From an uncultured Methanobrevibacter sp. (GTDB lineage: Archaea > Methanobacteriota > Methanobacteria > Methanobacteriales > Methanobacteriaceae), in contig NZ_CACXXB010000012.1 in NCBI RefSeq assembly GCF_902771435.1, positions 1 through 55,982 of the forward strand: a stretch of 55,982 nt of DNA, given 5' to 3'. Of this stretch, positions 1 to 9,552 are shown one piece after another. The notes under the pieces are model-generated. The model did no database searches, had not been told where the DNA came from, and worked only from the letters and a program-made list of their open reading frames with translations. The translations under genes and the position numbers were made by a program. Position 1 is the first letter of the stretch, and every line of letters starts with the position of its first letter.

Positions 1-1
1 T

Positions 2-2764
2 GTTGGTGAGAGTGCTAATTTCACTGTTGTATTTACTGCTTTAGTGAACGGTACTTTAGTAAACCAAGTTAATGTTTCATCTAATGGAACCAATAAAACC
101 GGAAACAATACTACAACAGTTTACAAACCTAATATGACTGTTGAAAAAATCTCATTAAATAAAACTGTTCTCCGTGGTGACAACACTGAATTTATTATTG
201 TTGTTACTAACACTGGTGACTGTAATCTAACTACTGTTAAAGTTACTGAAATCTATAATGATGACGAGTTAAGATATATTAAACATACTAATGAAGAATT
301 CTGGACTAAATCCGGCAATGTTTTCGATTATAATGGTGTATTGGCACCAAATGAAAGTGTCAACTTCACTATCACATTTAAGACCTTAGTGAATGGTACC
401 TTAATCAATAAAGTCAATGCATCCTCTAATCAAACTGAAAACAAAACAGGTAATAATACAACTGATGTAAAACCAGTTTGTGATTTAGAAATCTCTAAAC
501 TTGTAAATGCTTCTGAAGTATTCGTTAATGATATGGTTGAATGGAGTATTATTGTTAAGAATAATGGTCCTAATACAGCTGAAAATGTTATTGTAACTGA
601 TTATTTACCTAATAATATTGAGTATACAATTCCTGCAAACTGTACAGTTGATGGTAATAAACTAATTTGGAATATTGGCGACTTAGGCCCTAACAAGTCA
701 GTATCCCTTATTTTAGTTACAAAGCTTCTGGCTGAAGGTCAATTCGATAATTTCGTATCTGTTAACACTCCTACCAATGAATCTGATTATACAAATAATA
801 ATGCAAGTAATTCTTCTGTTGCAGACCCAATTTGTGATTTAATCATTAATAAAACTGTTAATGCTTCATCTATCGACGTTGGAGACAGCGTTGAGTGGAC
901 TATTAGCGTTATTAATGTGGGTCCTTCCACTGCACGGGATGTTAAGGTTATTGACACCCTACCTGAAGGGGCTTTAATTTTAAGCGCAAATCCAAGTGCA
1001 GGTACTTTCGATAAGGATACTAGGGTTTGGGAGATTGGCAGCCTGGCTGCAAATAATCCGGTTTCCCTTATTTTGGTCACTAAAATCGTTACTGAAGGAA
1101 ATAATACAAATGTGGTTGTTGTTAACACAAGTACTTACGAGCCAAATAAAACAAACAATGAAGCAAACAACACTACTGTTGCAAATCCAGTTTGCGACCT
1201 TGAAATAACCAAGCTGGTCAATGCTTCTGAAGTATATGAAGGTGATTTGGTTGAATGGACAATTGTTGTAATCAACAAAGGTCCTAGTGTTGCATATGAC
1301 GTTATTGTAAATGATACTTTGCCTAGCGGACTTAACTTAATTAGTTCAACTCCGTCTACTGGTACATACAGCAATGGAATTTGGAATATCGGAACTATGG
1401 ATAAAGATGCTACCGCATCCCTGGTTTTAATCACTCAAGCTAAAGAATTAGGTCACATTACAAACATTGCATCTGTAAACAGTACCACTCCTGACAATGA
1501 CACTACAAACAATATTGCTAACAATACTACTGATGTAGTTCCTGTTTGCGATTTAGAAATTACTAAACTTGTCAACACATCCAGTGTAAACATTACTGAC
1601 TTTGTTGAATGGACAGTTAGAGTTGTAAACAAAGGTCCAAACACTGCAAAAGATGTTAAAGTGAGTGAAAAATTGCCTAATGGTCTTAAAGTTATTAAAG
1701 TAACTCCATCTGTTGGAAGTTATGTAAATAATGTTTGGACTATTGGAGATTTAGAAAAAGATGCTTCAGTATCTTTAGTATTGATTACTCAAGTCGTTAA
1801 AGAAGGTAACCTTACAAACGTTGTTATAGTCAACAGTACAACTCCGGACAGAAATGAGACTAACAACAAAGCAAACAACACAACTGAAGTCAATCCTGTA
1901 TGTGATTTGGAAATCATCAAACTTGTAAGTGCTAAGAAAGCATACGTTGGTGAAGAGCTTACCTGGACCATTAAGGTTACTAACAACGGTCCAAGTGCAG
2001 CTTCTGATGTTAAAGTTTTAGAAGACATTCCTAATTCTTTAAAATTCATCAAAGCAATTGCTTCAAAAGGCACATACGACGCAAAATCACAAGTATGGAC
2101 TATTGGAAAACTGGCAAGCGGTTCAAGTGTAACACTTGAAATCGTAACTAAAGTGTTAAGCGTAGGAAACATTACTAACCCTGTTGAAGTTACTACTAAA
2201 ACTCCTGAAAATAATCGCACTAACAATAAAGCAAACAACACCACTAATGGTGTTGCAATAGTTGATTTAGCTGTAATCAAAAATGCTGATAAGGAAGTTT
2301 ATCATATTGGAGATAAAATCCAATGGATTATAACTGTGGTTAATTATGGCCCATGTGATGCTCACGATGTTGTAGCATATGATATATTGCCTGATAGCAT
2401 AAAATTCACCGGCTACAAAGCATCCAAAGGATCATATGATGCATCTACTGGAAGATGGGAAATTGGTAATTTAACCAAAGGTGAAGTTGCCACTTTATAT
2501 ATTGAGTGTGTAGCTCTCATTGAAGGCAAAATTACTAATGAAGTTAACGTTACATGCAATGAAACCGACAGTAACTTATCAAATAACTATGATAACTGTA
2601 CTGTTGAGGTCATTAAAAACGAAACCGTACCTCCTGAAATTCCAGAAAAACCTACAGAAAAACCTCCAGTTACTATGTATGAAACTGGAAATCCTTTAGC
2701 ATACATTGTAATTGCCTTTATTATTATTTTCGGTAGTTTTTGGACAGGAAACAAGAAAAAATAA
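2..2764 (+). CDS. Adhesin-like surface protein with DUF11 repeats, 5' truncated by window
   Basis: The reading frame is open from the window edge, so the true start lies upstream; the GTG at 44 is internal. About 920 residues are visible. They form at least seven tandem units of roughly 115-125 residues of the DUF11 type, most opening with a CDLEI-like segment followed by a WTI.V.N.GP.A strand and a DTLP turn. Domain junctions are packed with N-x-T/S sequons, many written NNTT, and most carry one Cys. A Pro/Glu-rich spacer follows (around 2620-2690), then one hydrophobic segment and a terminal KKK. This suggests a protein anchored in the membrane and crossing the pseudomurein wall. Such adhesin-like proteins are typical of Methanobrevibacter. 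Host or partner-cell attachment is inferred from the family, not shown here. Confidence 0.9.
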   Translation, partial: VGESANFTVVFTALVNGTLVNQVNVSSNGTNKTGNNTTTVYKPNMTVEKISLNKTVLRGDNTEFIIVVTNTGDCNLTTVKVTEIYNDDELRYIKHTNEEFWTKSGNVFDYNGVLAPNESVNFTITFKTLVNGTLINKVNASSNQTENKTGNNTTDVKPVCDLEISKLVNASEVFVNDMVEWSIIVKNNGPNTAENVIVTDYLPNNIEYTIPANCTVDGNKLIWNIGDLGPNKSVSLILVTKLLAEGQFDNFVSVNTPTNESDYTNNNASNSSVADPICDLIINKTVNASSIDVGDSVEWTISVINVGPSTARDVKVIDTLPEGALILSANPSAGTFDKDTRVWEIGSLAANNPVSLILVTKIVTEGNNTNVVVVNTSTYEPNKTNNEANNTTVANPVCDLEITKLVNASEVYEGDLVEWTIVVINKGPSVAYDVIVNDTLPSGLNLISSTPSTGTYSNGIWNIGTMDKDATASLVLITQAKELGHITNIASVNSTTPDNDTTNNIANNTTDVVPVCDLEITKLVNTSSVNITDFVEWTVRVVNKGPNTAKDVKVSEKLPNGLKVIKVTPSVGSYVNNVWTIGDLEKDASVSLVLITQVVKEGNLTNVVIVNSTTPDRNETNNKANNTTEVNPVCDLEIIKLVSAKKAYVGEELTWTIKVTNNGPSAASDVKVLEDIPNSLKFIKAIASKGTYDAKSQVWTIGKLASGSSVTLEIVTKVLSVGNITNPVEVTTKTPENNRTNNKANNTTNGVAIVDLAVIKNADKEVYHIGDKIQWIITVVNYGPCDAHDVVAYDILPDSIKFTGYKASKGSYDASTGRWEIGNLTKGEVATLYIECVALIEGKITNEVNVTCNETDSNLSNNYDNCTVEVIKNETVPPEIPEKPTEKPPVTMYETGNPLAYIVIAFIIIFGSFWTGNKKK

Positions 2765-2779
2765 AATTGAATAAGGGGA

Positions 2780-2815
2780 TTAACTAGATTTTATATCTAG
2801 TTAATATTTTTCTTT
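2780..2815 (+). terminator. Hairpin terminator after the DUF11 adhesin
   Basis: Perfect 9-bp arms TTAACTAGA (2780-2788) and TCTAGTTAA (2796-2804) enclose a 7-base loop. A long T-rich tract follows, about 16 bases past the adhesin stop. Confidence 0.8.
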
Positions 2816-2836
2816 TTTTTTACTTTTTTAGCATAA

Positions 2837-3091
2837 GACAATTTTTTACTGAATGTTTATTTTTTATCAAAATATTTTTATTTTATTAGTTTTAAAGAAG
2901 CACTTAAGGACTTTTTTTTGAATATTTATGGTGAAATTAGGTTTGAATTTTTAAGTGATGATGTAAGATTTGAATTTGAAGATCTTTCAGCGGCAAAAAC
3001 GGTTCATTCATTGAAAGGATTCAACATCCGATGCAAATCAATTTTCTATAAAAACATGAAATTGGATTCAAGAAAGCTTAAAAGTAGCTGA
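2837..3091 (+). pseudogene. Possible gene relic in the 2.8-3.1 kb intergenic region
   Basis: Frame 2 is free of stops from 2837 to the TGA at 3089-3091. From about 2888 it reads like ordinary soluble protein, with charged and hydrophobic residues mixed and a stretch FEFEDLSAAKTVHSLKGF. There is no ATG in phase before residue-like sequence begins; the only early start is a TTG at 2918, and I see no ribosome binding site. It could be the 3' end of a decayed gene or a short gene with an unusual start. I do not recognise the family. The rest of 2765-3280 is AT-rich and otherwise empty apart from the terminator and a promoter. Confidence 0.35.
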
Positions 3092-3220
3092 ATATTTTAA
3101 TATTGATAGTTTATGTTGGATATTATGAAATAAATTCAACTAAATTCATATTGAATAATTATTTTATAACTTTTTTTCAAAATTTTTAATTAGAGATTAA
3201 CCGACTGTCCAGATATGTAC

Positions 3221-3240
3221 AATTAAAATTATATACTTTG
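3221..3240 (+). promoter_or_regulatory. Likely TATA-box promoter of the aroA' operon
   Basis: An A/T-rich box containing TTATATAC (3229-3236) lies about 50 bases upstream of the ATG at 3281. If this is the TATA box, transcription should begin near 3257 and the leader would carry the AGAGG-like ribosome site just before 3273. This is inferred from position and composition only. Confidence 0.4.
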
Positions 3241-3280
3241 ATTTAGAGATATATTATTCATAAGTAAAGAGGTTATATAA

Positions 3281-4072
3281 ATGATAGGTAAAAAGATTCG
3301 TTTAGAAAGAATCATTAACAGAAATACTGGAAGAACTGTAATCGCACCAATGGACCATGGTGTATCAAGCGGTCCTATTCCAGGAATCATAGATATGGAC
3401 GAAACTGTTGAAGAAATCTCCCAAGGCGGAGCAGATGCAATTTTAATGCATAAAGGTATCGTAAAACAAGGACACAGAGGATACGGTAAGGATATAGGTC
3501 TTATTGTACACTTGTCTGCAAGTACTTCACTTGCACCAGATCCAAATGATAAGGTAACCGTAACAAGTGTGGAAAAAGCAATTCAGCTTGGAGCAGATGC
3601 AGTATCCATTCATGTAAACTTAGGTTCAGAAACCGAAAGCCAGATGCTTCAGGAATTAGGACAAATCGCTGAAACCTGTGACTACTGGGGAATGCCGCTT
3701 TTAGCAATGATGTACCCTAGAGGCCAGAAGGTTGAAAACGAACACGATGTGGAATTCGTAAAACATGCTGCACGTGTCGGATCAGAACTTGGTGTGGATA
3801 TTGTTAAAACCAATTATACCGGTGATCCTGATTCATTCAGGGAAGTTGTTGAAGGAGCAATCGTGCCTGTAGTTATTGCAGGAGGACCAAAAATAGACAC
3901 TGATGAAGAATTGTTACAGATGGTAAAGGATTCTCTTGAAGTTGGAGGAGCTGGAGTTGCTTTCGGACGTAACCTCTTCCAAGCGGAAAACCCTGGAAAA
4001 ATCACCCGTGCGATTTCAGAAGTTGTCCACCATGATGCAGAAGTAGACGAAGCTTTAAAATTCTTAGAATAG
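3281..4072 (+). CDS. aroA': 2-amino-3,7-dideoxy-D-threo-hept-6-ulosonate synthase
   Basis: 263 residues, the usual size for this class I aldolase of the archaeal aromatic amino acid pathway. The enzyme joins a dihydroxyacetone-fragment donor (6-deoxy-5-ketofructose phosphate) to aspartate semialdehyde, replacing the DAHP synthase step. The sequence shows the [11 protein letters not shown] start of the TIM barrel, the MYPRG segment and [10 protein letters not shown], whose Lys is the Schiff-base residue in this family. The ATG at 3281 follows an AGAGG-like ribosome site. It is the first gene of a tight operon and is followed 8 bases later by the enzyme for the next step, which strongly supports the assignment. 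The close alternative is the related fructose-bisphosphate aldolase, made unlikely by this neighbour. Confidence 0.93.
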   Translation: MIGKKIRLERIINRNTGRTVIAPMDHGVSSGPIPGIIDMDETVEEISQGGADAILMHKGIVKQGHRGYGKDIGLIVHLSASTSLAPDPNDKVTVTSVEKAIQLGADAVSIHVNLGSETESQMLQELGQIAETCDYWGMPLLAMMYPRGQKVENEHDVEFVKHAARVGSELGVDIVKTNYTGDPDSFREVVEGAIVPVVIAGGPKIDTDEELLQMVKDSLEVGGAGVAFGRNLFQAENPGKITRAISEVVHHDAEVDEALKFLE

Positions 4073-4080
4073 GTGATTTA

Positions 4081-5211
4081 ATGCAAAATAAATTTGCATG
4101 GATTAGCACTCCTGATGAAGTGTGGGAAGACAAGAAGGAAATGATAACCACCGCACTTGAATCAGGCATTGACCATGTCCTTGACCTGGATGACATAGAA
4201 AACATCAGAAAACTGGGCAATGTAAAGATAATTGCAAACAGTGACGATGCAGACATTTATCTGGTCGGAATCAACGGTGAAGGAGATGGAGTTGTAGAGT
4301 TGAACGATGACTTTACAGATTCAATCGATATTGCAAATGCAAAAAAAGCTAAAAGCGAAGGAAAACAGGTTTGTGCATATATAAAAATAACTGACAAGGC
4401 ACATGAGCAATTGGCCGTAAAACTCGGTCCGATTGTAGACTACATCATACTTGTCGGAACAGACTGGACAATCATTCCTCTTGAAAACATCATTGCAGAC
4501 CTGCAAAAGGAAGATGTTGAAATCATAGCTGCTGTGCGTGACGTTGATGGGGCAAAAGTCGCTTTGGAAACCTTGGAACATGGAACCGACGGAGTAATAT
4601 TTGAAGCGAATGACTTCAACCAAACCAAAAAGATTGCACAGGAAGTCATTGAAGCGTCACAAACCAAATATGAACTGAAAATTGCTACTGTAACAAATGT
4701 GAAACCGTTGGGTTCAGGAGACAGGGTATGTGTCGATACCACTGACATGATGAAACCTGGCGAAGGAATGCTAATCGGATCATATTCCAAATCAATGTTT
4801 CTGGTACACTCAGAATCTCTTGAAAGTGAATATGTGGCTTCACGTCCTTTCAGAGTGAATGCAGGTCCCGTACAGGCATACGTAATGGTTCCTGGAAACA
4901 AGACAAGATACCTCTCCGAGCTTGTTGCCGGCGATGAAGTATTGATAGTCAACACTGAAGGGGAAACCAGAACAGCATACGTCGGAAGAAGCAAAATCGA
5001 AAGACGTCCGCTTATATTAATCGAAGCTGAATATGAAGAAAAAGTCATCAGAACTTTGCTTCAGAATGCAGAAACAATCAGAATAGTCGATGAAAATGAT
5101 GAGCCTCTATCAGTTGCAGACATCAAACCTGGCGATAAGGTCAAGGTATACATAGAATCCAATGCACGTCACTTCGGAATAGCAATTGACGAGACTATCA
5201 TTGAACAGTAG
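4081..5211 (+). CDS. aroB': 3-dehydroquinate synthase II
   Basis: 376 residues, matching archaeal DHQ synthase II, which uses NAD+ to deaminate and cyclise the product of the preceding enzyme to 3-dehydroquinate. Visible marks are the N-terminal KFAWIS, the [22 protein letters not shown] core and the conserved [15 protein letters not shown] region. It is not related to bacterial AroB. The start lies 8 bases past the previous stop behind AGGTGA. Translation is probably coupled along the operon. Confidence 0.93.
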   Translation: MQNKFAWISTPDEVWEDKKEMITTALESGIDHVLDLDDIENIRKLGNVKIIANSDDADIYLVGINGEGDGVVELNDDFTDSIDIANAKKAKSEGKQVCAYIKITDKAHEQLAVKLGPIVDYIILVGTDWTIIPLENIIADLQKEDVEIIAAVRDVDGAKVALETLEHGTDGVIFEANDFNQTKKIAQEVIEASQTKYELKIATVTNVKPLGSGDRVCVDTTDMMKPGEGMLIGSYSKSMFLVHSESLESEYVASRPFRVNAGPVQAYVMVPGNKTRYLSELVAGDEVLIVNTEGETRTAYVGRSKIERRPLILIEAEYEEKVIRTLLQNAETIRIVDENDEPLSVADIKPGDKVKVYIESNARHFGIAIDETIIEQ

Positions 5212-5220
5212 GTGTAAAAC

Positions 5221-5778
5221 ATGAGCCAAATGAGAGCATTTTTGGCAATTGACATTGATGAAGACATCAAGGCCAAAATGTATAAGGTAATTAATGAATT
5301 CAAGCAGATTGATGCCAGAATCAAATATGTGGAGCTGGAAAATCTGCATCTCACCCTCAAGTTCTTCGGTGACATCGACACTGAAGGAATTGATTTGCTT
5401 TCCTCTAAAATTGAAGATGTGGTCTCAAACTTCGATAAGTTCACTGTCAAAATCAGAGGCTGCGGTGCCTTTCCAAACACCAACAGAATCAAGGTAATCT
5501 GGTTGGGGTTGGATGAGGATGAAATTGTCAGACGACTTCATGATGAATTGGATAAGGAATTTGTAAAGATAGGCTTTGACAAGGACAGAAAATTCTCTTC
5601 ACATCTAACCATCGGCCGCATGAAATCCGCCAAGGGCAAAAATGAAGTGAAATCAAAAATAGAGGAATTCAGCGAAGTTGAAATTGGAGAGATGTCTGTT
5701 GATAGAATAATTCTTAAAAAATCAACATTGACACCTCAAGGGCCAATTTATGAAGATATAAAGGTATTTGAATTGTGA
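5221..5778 (+). CDS. thpR: RNA 2',3'-cyclic phosphodiesterase (LigT/ThpR type)
   Basis: 185 residues of the 2H phosphoesterase family. The two catalytic H-x-T-x motifs are both present: HLTL at residues 43-46 and HLTI at 128-131. Family members open 2',3'-cyclic phosphate ends of RNA to 2'-phosphates, and the bacterial form can join tRNA halves in vitro. The N-terminal MRAFLAIDI is typical. It sits 9 bases after aroB' and 4 bases before cca, so it is co-transcribed with a tRNA 3'-end enzyme, which fits an RNA processing or repair role. Confidence 0.9.
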   Translation: MSQMRAFLAIDIDEDIKAKMYKVINEFKQIDARIKYVELENLHLTLKFFGDIDTEGIDLLSSKIEDVVSNFDKFTVKIRGCGAFPNTNRIKVIWLGLDEDEIVRRLHDELDKEFVKIGFDKDRKFSSHLTIGRMKSAKGKNEVKSKIEEFSEVEIGEMSVDRIILKKSTLTPQGPIYEDIKVFEL

Positions 5779-5782
5779 TAAT

Positions 5783-7150
5783 ATGGATTATGAGCTAATA
5801 TTAAAAGATATAAAGCCAACACAGGAAGAGCAAAATGACATTGACGCAATGTCAGATAAACTCGTAGGTTTCTTGAATGAAACATGCAAGAATCAAGATA
5901 TCAGTGCTAAAATTGCTGTTGTCGGCTCTGTTGCAAAACGCACTGCACTTAGGGGAAAATCAGACATTGACATATTCATGGCTTTTCCTCTTGATGTCAG
6001 TGAGGACACCTTAAAAGAGAAAGGTTTAGAATTAGCTCATAAATGCAATGATGCTTTCGATGGAACTGCATCACACCATTATGCATCACATCCATATGTG
6101 CAGGCAAATATTGAAGGATATGAAGTTGACATGGTTCCCTGCTATGAAATAGAAGACGGCTCACAGCTCAAATCAGCAGTTGATAGAACAATCCTTCACA
6201 CCAGATATGTCAAACGACATTTGACTCCCGAAGGCTGTGACGAGGTTTTGCTATTAAAAAGATTCATGGACATGACAGGAACTTACGGTTCCGAGTTCAA
6301 GGTCGGCGGATTTGCAGGTTATCTCTGTGAACTGCTAATCATCAAATACGGCAGCTTTGAAGAGACTTTAAAGGCTGCTACAAACTGGCAATATGGTCAT
6401 ATAATCGATTTGGAGGATTATGGAACCGGAGGGCAGTTCAACGATCCTTTGATAATGATAGACCCTACAGATAAGAACCGTAATGTAGGTGCTGCATTAA
6501 GATTGAATAAGTTCTCCGAATTCATCCAGTCAGCAAGAAATTACCTGTCATCAGACAATAAGAGGGATTATTTCTATCCGCTGGACAAACACATTGATAA
6601 AGAATCTATTTTGAATGAATTAGAAAAAAGGGGAAGCGATTTTATAGCAATAAAATTCGATATTCCGGATATGCCTCTGGATACCCTTCATCCGCAGCTT
6701 AAAATGACAACTGAAGCTCTTGCAGACAAAATAGCTAATGAGGAATTCAATGTCTTTTGTGCTGATTATGCTTCAGATGAAAAGGATACAGCAGTAATAT
6801 TGCTTGAAATGGCTTCATCAAAACTCAACAACATCAAAATCAATTATGGTCCTAAAATATATTTGAATAAGGCTTGCAATAACTTCACAGCCAAATATGG
6901 TCCTGAAACCTGCCACATTATCGATGACTTTCTGGTTCACGCCCAGAAAAGACAGTTCACTGATGTCGTGCAGTTCATAGAAGACCTGTTCACAACAGAA
7001 CACATTAGAAAAATCAAGGTTGGAAAAAACCTCAGAAAGGCTATTTTAAACTCTTATGAATTCACTTCAATCGAGGATTTGGCAGAAGATGAATTTTATA
7101 TAACCTTTTTGGATGATTTTATAAATCCCGGCCAGTATATCGTAAGGTGA
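5783..7150 (+). CDS. cca: CCA-adding tRNA nucleotidyltransferase (class I, archaeal)
   Basis: I chose the ATG at 5783 (MDYELILKD), giving 455 residues, the usual size of archaeal CCA enzymes; an in-frame TTG at 5768 would overlap thpR and has no merit. The nucleotidyltransferase motif GSVAKRTALRGKSDIDIF lies near residue 50-68 and carries the metal-binding DxD. EVDMVPCY supplies the third carboxylate. A helical middle region and an RRM-like tail follow as in the family. The enzyme builds and repairs the CCA end of tRNAs without a template. It is the fourth gene of the aroA' operon. Confidence 0.93.
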   Translation: MDYELILKDIKPTQEEQNDIDAMSDKLVGFLNETCKNQDISAKIAVVGSVAKRTALRGKSDIDIFMAFPLDVSEDTLKEKGLELAHKCNDAFDGTASHHYASHPYVQANIEGYEVDMVPCYEIEDGSQLKSAVDRTILHTRYVKRHLTPEGCDEVLLLKRFMDMTGTYGSEFKVGGFAGYLCELLIIKYGSFEETLKAATNWQYGHIIDLEDYGTGGQFNDPLIMIDPTDKNRNVGAALRLNKFSEFIQSARNYLSSDNKRDYFYPLDKHIDKESILNELEKRGSDFIAIKFDIPDMPLDTLHPQLKMTTEALADKIANEEFNVFCADYASDEKDTAVILLEMASSKLNNIKINYGPKIYLNKACNNFTAKYGPETCHIIDDFLVHAQKRQFTDVVQFIEDLFTTEHIRKIKVGKNLRKAILNSYEFTSIEDLAEDEFYITFLDDFINPGQYIVR

Positions 7151-7154
7151 ACTG

Positions 7155-8525
7155 ATGAGCTCCAATAAAACTGAAGAAATAGATTTGATTGTAAATCATC
7201 CAAAAAAAGCAATAAATAAGTTAGCCGTACCTATCATTATTTCTAACTTATTTATGATGCTAAACAATATTATTGACGGTATTTGGGTTGCAGGTTTGGG
7301 TCCGCATCCCCTTGCTGCCGTCGGATTTGTAACCCCACTATTTTTAGCGCTGGTTGGATTTGCAAACGGTTTGGGTGCAGGTTCAAACAGTCTCATAGCA
7401 CGCTGCATAGGGGCTGAAGACTATGAAGCGGCCGGAAACAGTGCAATTCATTCCATAATGCTGAGCATTATTGTAACAGTAATCACTACAATTTTACTTT
7501 TGATATTTTTAAAGCCTTTGCTGCTTTTGATGGGTGCCGGAGAGGTTATCAATGAAACAATGGCCTACGGTACAATCGTAATAGGAGGTATATTTTCAGT
7601 ATTCCTTCCTGCGATGATGGCGGCGATTTTCAGGTCACAGGGTGAAATCAGAAGGGCATCCTATCCTTTGATGTTTACAGCTATAATTAACATGATTCTG
7701 GATCCGATTTTTATTTATGTAATCGGTTGGGGAGTAACAGGTGCGGCATTCGCTACCGTTATTTCAGGAGTCATTCCAATGCTTTTGATGATGTACTGGA
7801 TGTTTGTAAAAAAAGACAGCTTTTTGCAAGTCAAGATGAGCGAATACAAAAGGGATTTTCAGATTTATAAGGACATACTTGTTGTTGGAATTCCAGCCAG
7901 TCTGGAACAGTTCATAATATCATTCGTGTCAATTCTAATGAATTACTGGCTTACAATACTGTCAGGAACAATAGCTGTTGCGGCATATACCGCAACATGG
8001 AGACTGGTTGCTATCGGAATATCACCTATGATCGGTATTGGTGTGGCGGCATTGACTGTTGGAGGAGCAGCTTACGGTGCAAGAAATCTTGCAAATCTTA
8101 AAACAGCACTTAATTACGGATTGAAATTGGGAATGATTTCATCAGTTATAGTCTGTTCATTTCTCTTTATATTTGCAGATCCGCTATCATTTATATTTTC
8201 ATACTCATCAGACAGTTCCATTTTAGCTCCTAAAGTCGTTGAAGCCTTAAGGATTTTATGTTTCTTCTTGCTGTTCATGCCGTTTGGTGTTCTTTCAGGA
8301 AATATTTTCCAGGCAATGGGAAAAGGAACATTTTCACTATTGATAACCGTATTGAGGTCATTCATACTTGAAGTGATATTTGCAGGAATCTTTGCGTTTG
8401 GGCTTGGTTTGGGTGCAGTCGGTGTTTACTGGGGGCTTGTTTGCGGCATGACCTTAGGTTCAATTGCCGGATATATTTTCATCAACTATTATCTAAACAA
8501 AAATAAGAGCTATTTTAATGCTTAA
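7155..8525 (+). CDS. MATE family efflux transporter
   Basis: 456 residues with about 12 hydrophobic segments arranged as two related halves. The N-terminal half has the NNIIDGIWVAGLGP.PLAA.G motif typical of MATE transporters, and a second MatE unit begins near residue 240 (GIPASLEQFI). These are Na+ or H+ driven exporters of drugs or metabolites; the substrate cannot be told. The start at 7155 follows AGGTGA, 4 bases past the cca stop, so it closes the operon. Its functional link to the aromatic pathway is unknown. Confidence 0.9.
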   Translation: MSSNKTEEIDLIVNHPKKAINKLAVPIIISNLFMMLNNIIDGIWVAGLGPHPLAAVGFVTPLFLALVGFANGLGAGSNSLIARCIGAEDYEAAGNSAIHSIMLSIIVTVITTILLLIFLKPLLLLMGAGEVINETMAYGTIVIGGIFSVFLPAMMAAIFRSQGEIRRASYPLMFTAIINMILDPIFIYVIGWGVTGAAFATVISGVIPMLLMMYWMFVKKDSFLQVKMSEYKRDFQIYKDILVVGIPASLEQFIISFVSILMNYWLTILSGTIAVAAYTATWRLVAIGISPMIGIGVAALTVGGAAYGARNLANLKTALNYGLKLGMISSVIVCSFLFIFADPLSFIFSYSSDSSILAPKVVEALRILCFFLLFMPFGVLSGNIFQAMGKGTFSLLITVLRSFILEVIFAGIFAFGLGLGAVGVYWGLVCGMTLGSIAGYIFINYYLNKNKSYFNA

Positions 8526-8549
8526 CGGTACTGTTACTTTTTTTTTTTT
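8523..8549 (+). terminator. Terminator after the MATE gene
   Basis: A short dyad (TAACGG and CTGTTA with one G-U pair) overlaps the stop codon and is followed at once by a run of about 13 T. This marks the probable end of the aroA'-MATE transcript. Confidence 0.6.
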
Positions 8550-8601
8550 AAAAACATAATATTCATATACCTGCAGTTTGATAACTATTAAAAGTGATAA
8601 T

Positions 8602-8946
8602 ATGGCTCAAAAAACATTTCTCTATGAATGGCGAAAAGAGGACTTTGAAAACCTGACTGACATTGAAAAGGAGGCTTTCAAAAAAGCCGATAGGTTAAAT
8701 GATATGATGCTGGATATTAAAATACTCATGGATGAAATCGACGATGAATGGAATCAGTATCTGAAATATCTGGAGGATTCAAAAATATCCCGCATATGTG
8801 AGTTCAGGGGTGGACAGTGCATTGAATTTGATGAGGAACTTTTAAATGCAATTGTCAACACTTTAAAAAAATCCCTGAATGACACTAAGGACTCCCTGAA
8901 TCACAATTCGAAAAAAATTAACTTAAACCGTGTAATTGATGGATAA
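8602..8946 (+). CDS. Hypothetical helical protein
   Basis: Chosen start is the ATG at 8602 behind GTGATAAT, giving 114 residues; the upstream TTG at 8578 has no ribosome site. The protein is very acidic in its first half and rich in Leu, Asp, Glu and Lys, so it is probably alpha-helical or coiled coil. One CEFRGGQC segment holds two Cys. No signal peptide or membrane segment is visible. I do not recognise the family. It stands between the MATE operon and a DUF2284-like gene, with a 46-base gap before the latter. Confidence 0.6.
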   Translation: MAQKTFLYEWRKEDFENLTDIEKEAFKKADRLNDMMLDIKILMDEIDDEWNQYLKYLEDSKISRICEFRGGQCIEFDEELLNAIVNTLKKSLNDTKDSLNHNSKKINLNRVIDG

Positions 8947-8992
8947 TTTTCAATAGAAACTTTTATCATATTCAATTTGTATATAAATAATC

Positions 8993-9544
8993 ATGTCAGA
9001 GATAAAAAAACTCACAATTGATGTTGATGTTCCGGATTATGTGGAAAAATACGTTGACTTTGAAGAGGTATCAAAGCTCTGCATAGAGGAGCAGGAGACT
9101 TTAGGATATAACTGGAATTATCCGCCATTTGATTTTGACGTTGATGAGGTATGGAACTCATACAACAAATTAAAGATTATAGCTTTTAAGATCGACTTTT
9201 CAGCCGAAGAGCTAGAGCACACTTTCGAGGACCATGAACTTGAATACGTTCTGAAGAGATTTGAACGCATGAAGGTCAAGTTCATGAATGAAATCTACAT
9301 GCTCGAAAGTGAGGATGCGCTGGGACTGTTTTTGGGAAAATGCAACCTGTGCATGAGATGCACAAGGGAATTCGGCATGCCCTGCAAAATGCCTTTCAAA
9401 ATGAGATACTCCCTTGAATCATTGGGGGCATACACAGACAGGACAGTCGAAGACTTCTTCGGGTATCCGATAAAATACGCTCATGACGGCAAACTGCCGG
9501 AATATCTGATATTTGTCGGCGGTCTTTTGTATGATAAAAAATAG
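8993..9544 (+). CDS. DUF2284-like predicted metal-binding protein (diverged)
   Basis: 183 residues. The C-terminal half has CNLCMRCTREFGMPCKMPFKMRYSLESLGA, matching the Cys cluster and the P.K.R.S.E..G pattern of DUF2284 proteins, which probably bind an Fe-S cluster or another metal. The N-terminal C..C..YG..W.CPP element of the family is worn: here one Cys remains in LCIEEQETLGYNWNYPP and the Cys before PP is Tyr. It may therefore bind one metal centre rather than two. It is a cytosolic protein of unknown reaction and has no clear operon partners. Confidence 0.7.
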   Translation: MSEIKKLTIDVDVPDYVEKYVDFEEVSKLCIEEQETLGYNWNYPPFDFDVDEVWNSYNKLKIIAFKIDFSAEELEHTFEDHELEYVLKRFERMKVKFMNEIYMLESEDALGLFLGKCNLCMRCTREFGMPCKMPFKMRYSLESLGAYTDRTVEDFFGYPIKYAHDGKLPEYLIFVGGLLYDKK

Positions 9545-9552
9545 ATGATTGA

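Noticed and set aside
787..2280. Several minus-strand open frames of 60-160 codons inside the DUF11 adhesin
   Set aside because: They lie opposite a long repetitive gene with biased codons, recur at the same place in successive repeats and have no ribosome sites.
4321..5492. Long minus-strand frames opposite aroB' and thpR
   Set aside because: The plus-strand genes have clear family motifs and operon spacing; the opposite frames have no recognisable domains.
5768..5782. TTG start for cca at 5768
   Set aside because: It would overlap thpR, and the ATG at 5783 gives the normal archaeal CCA N-terminus.
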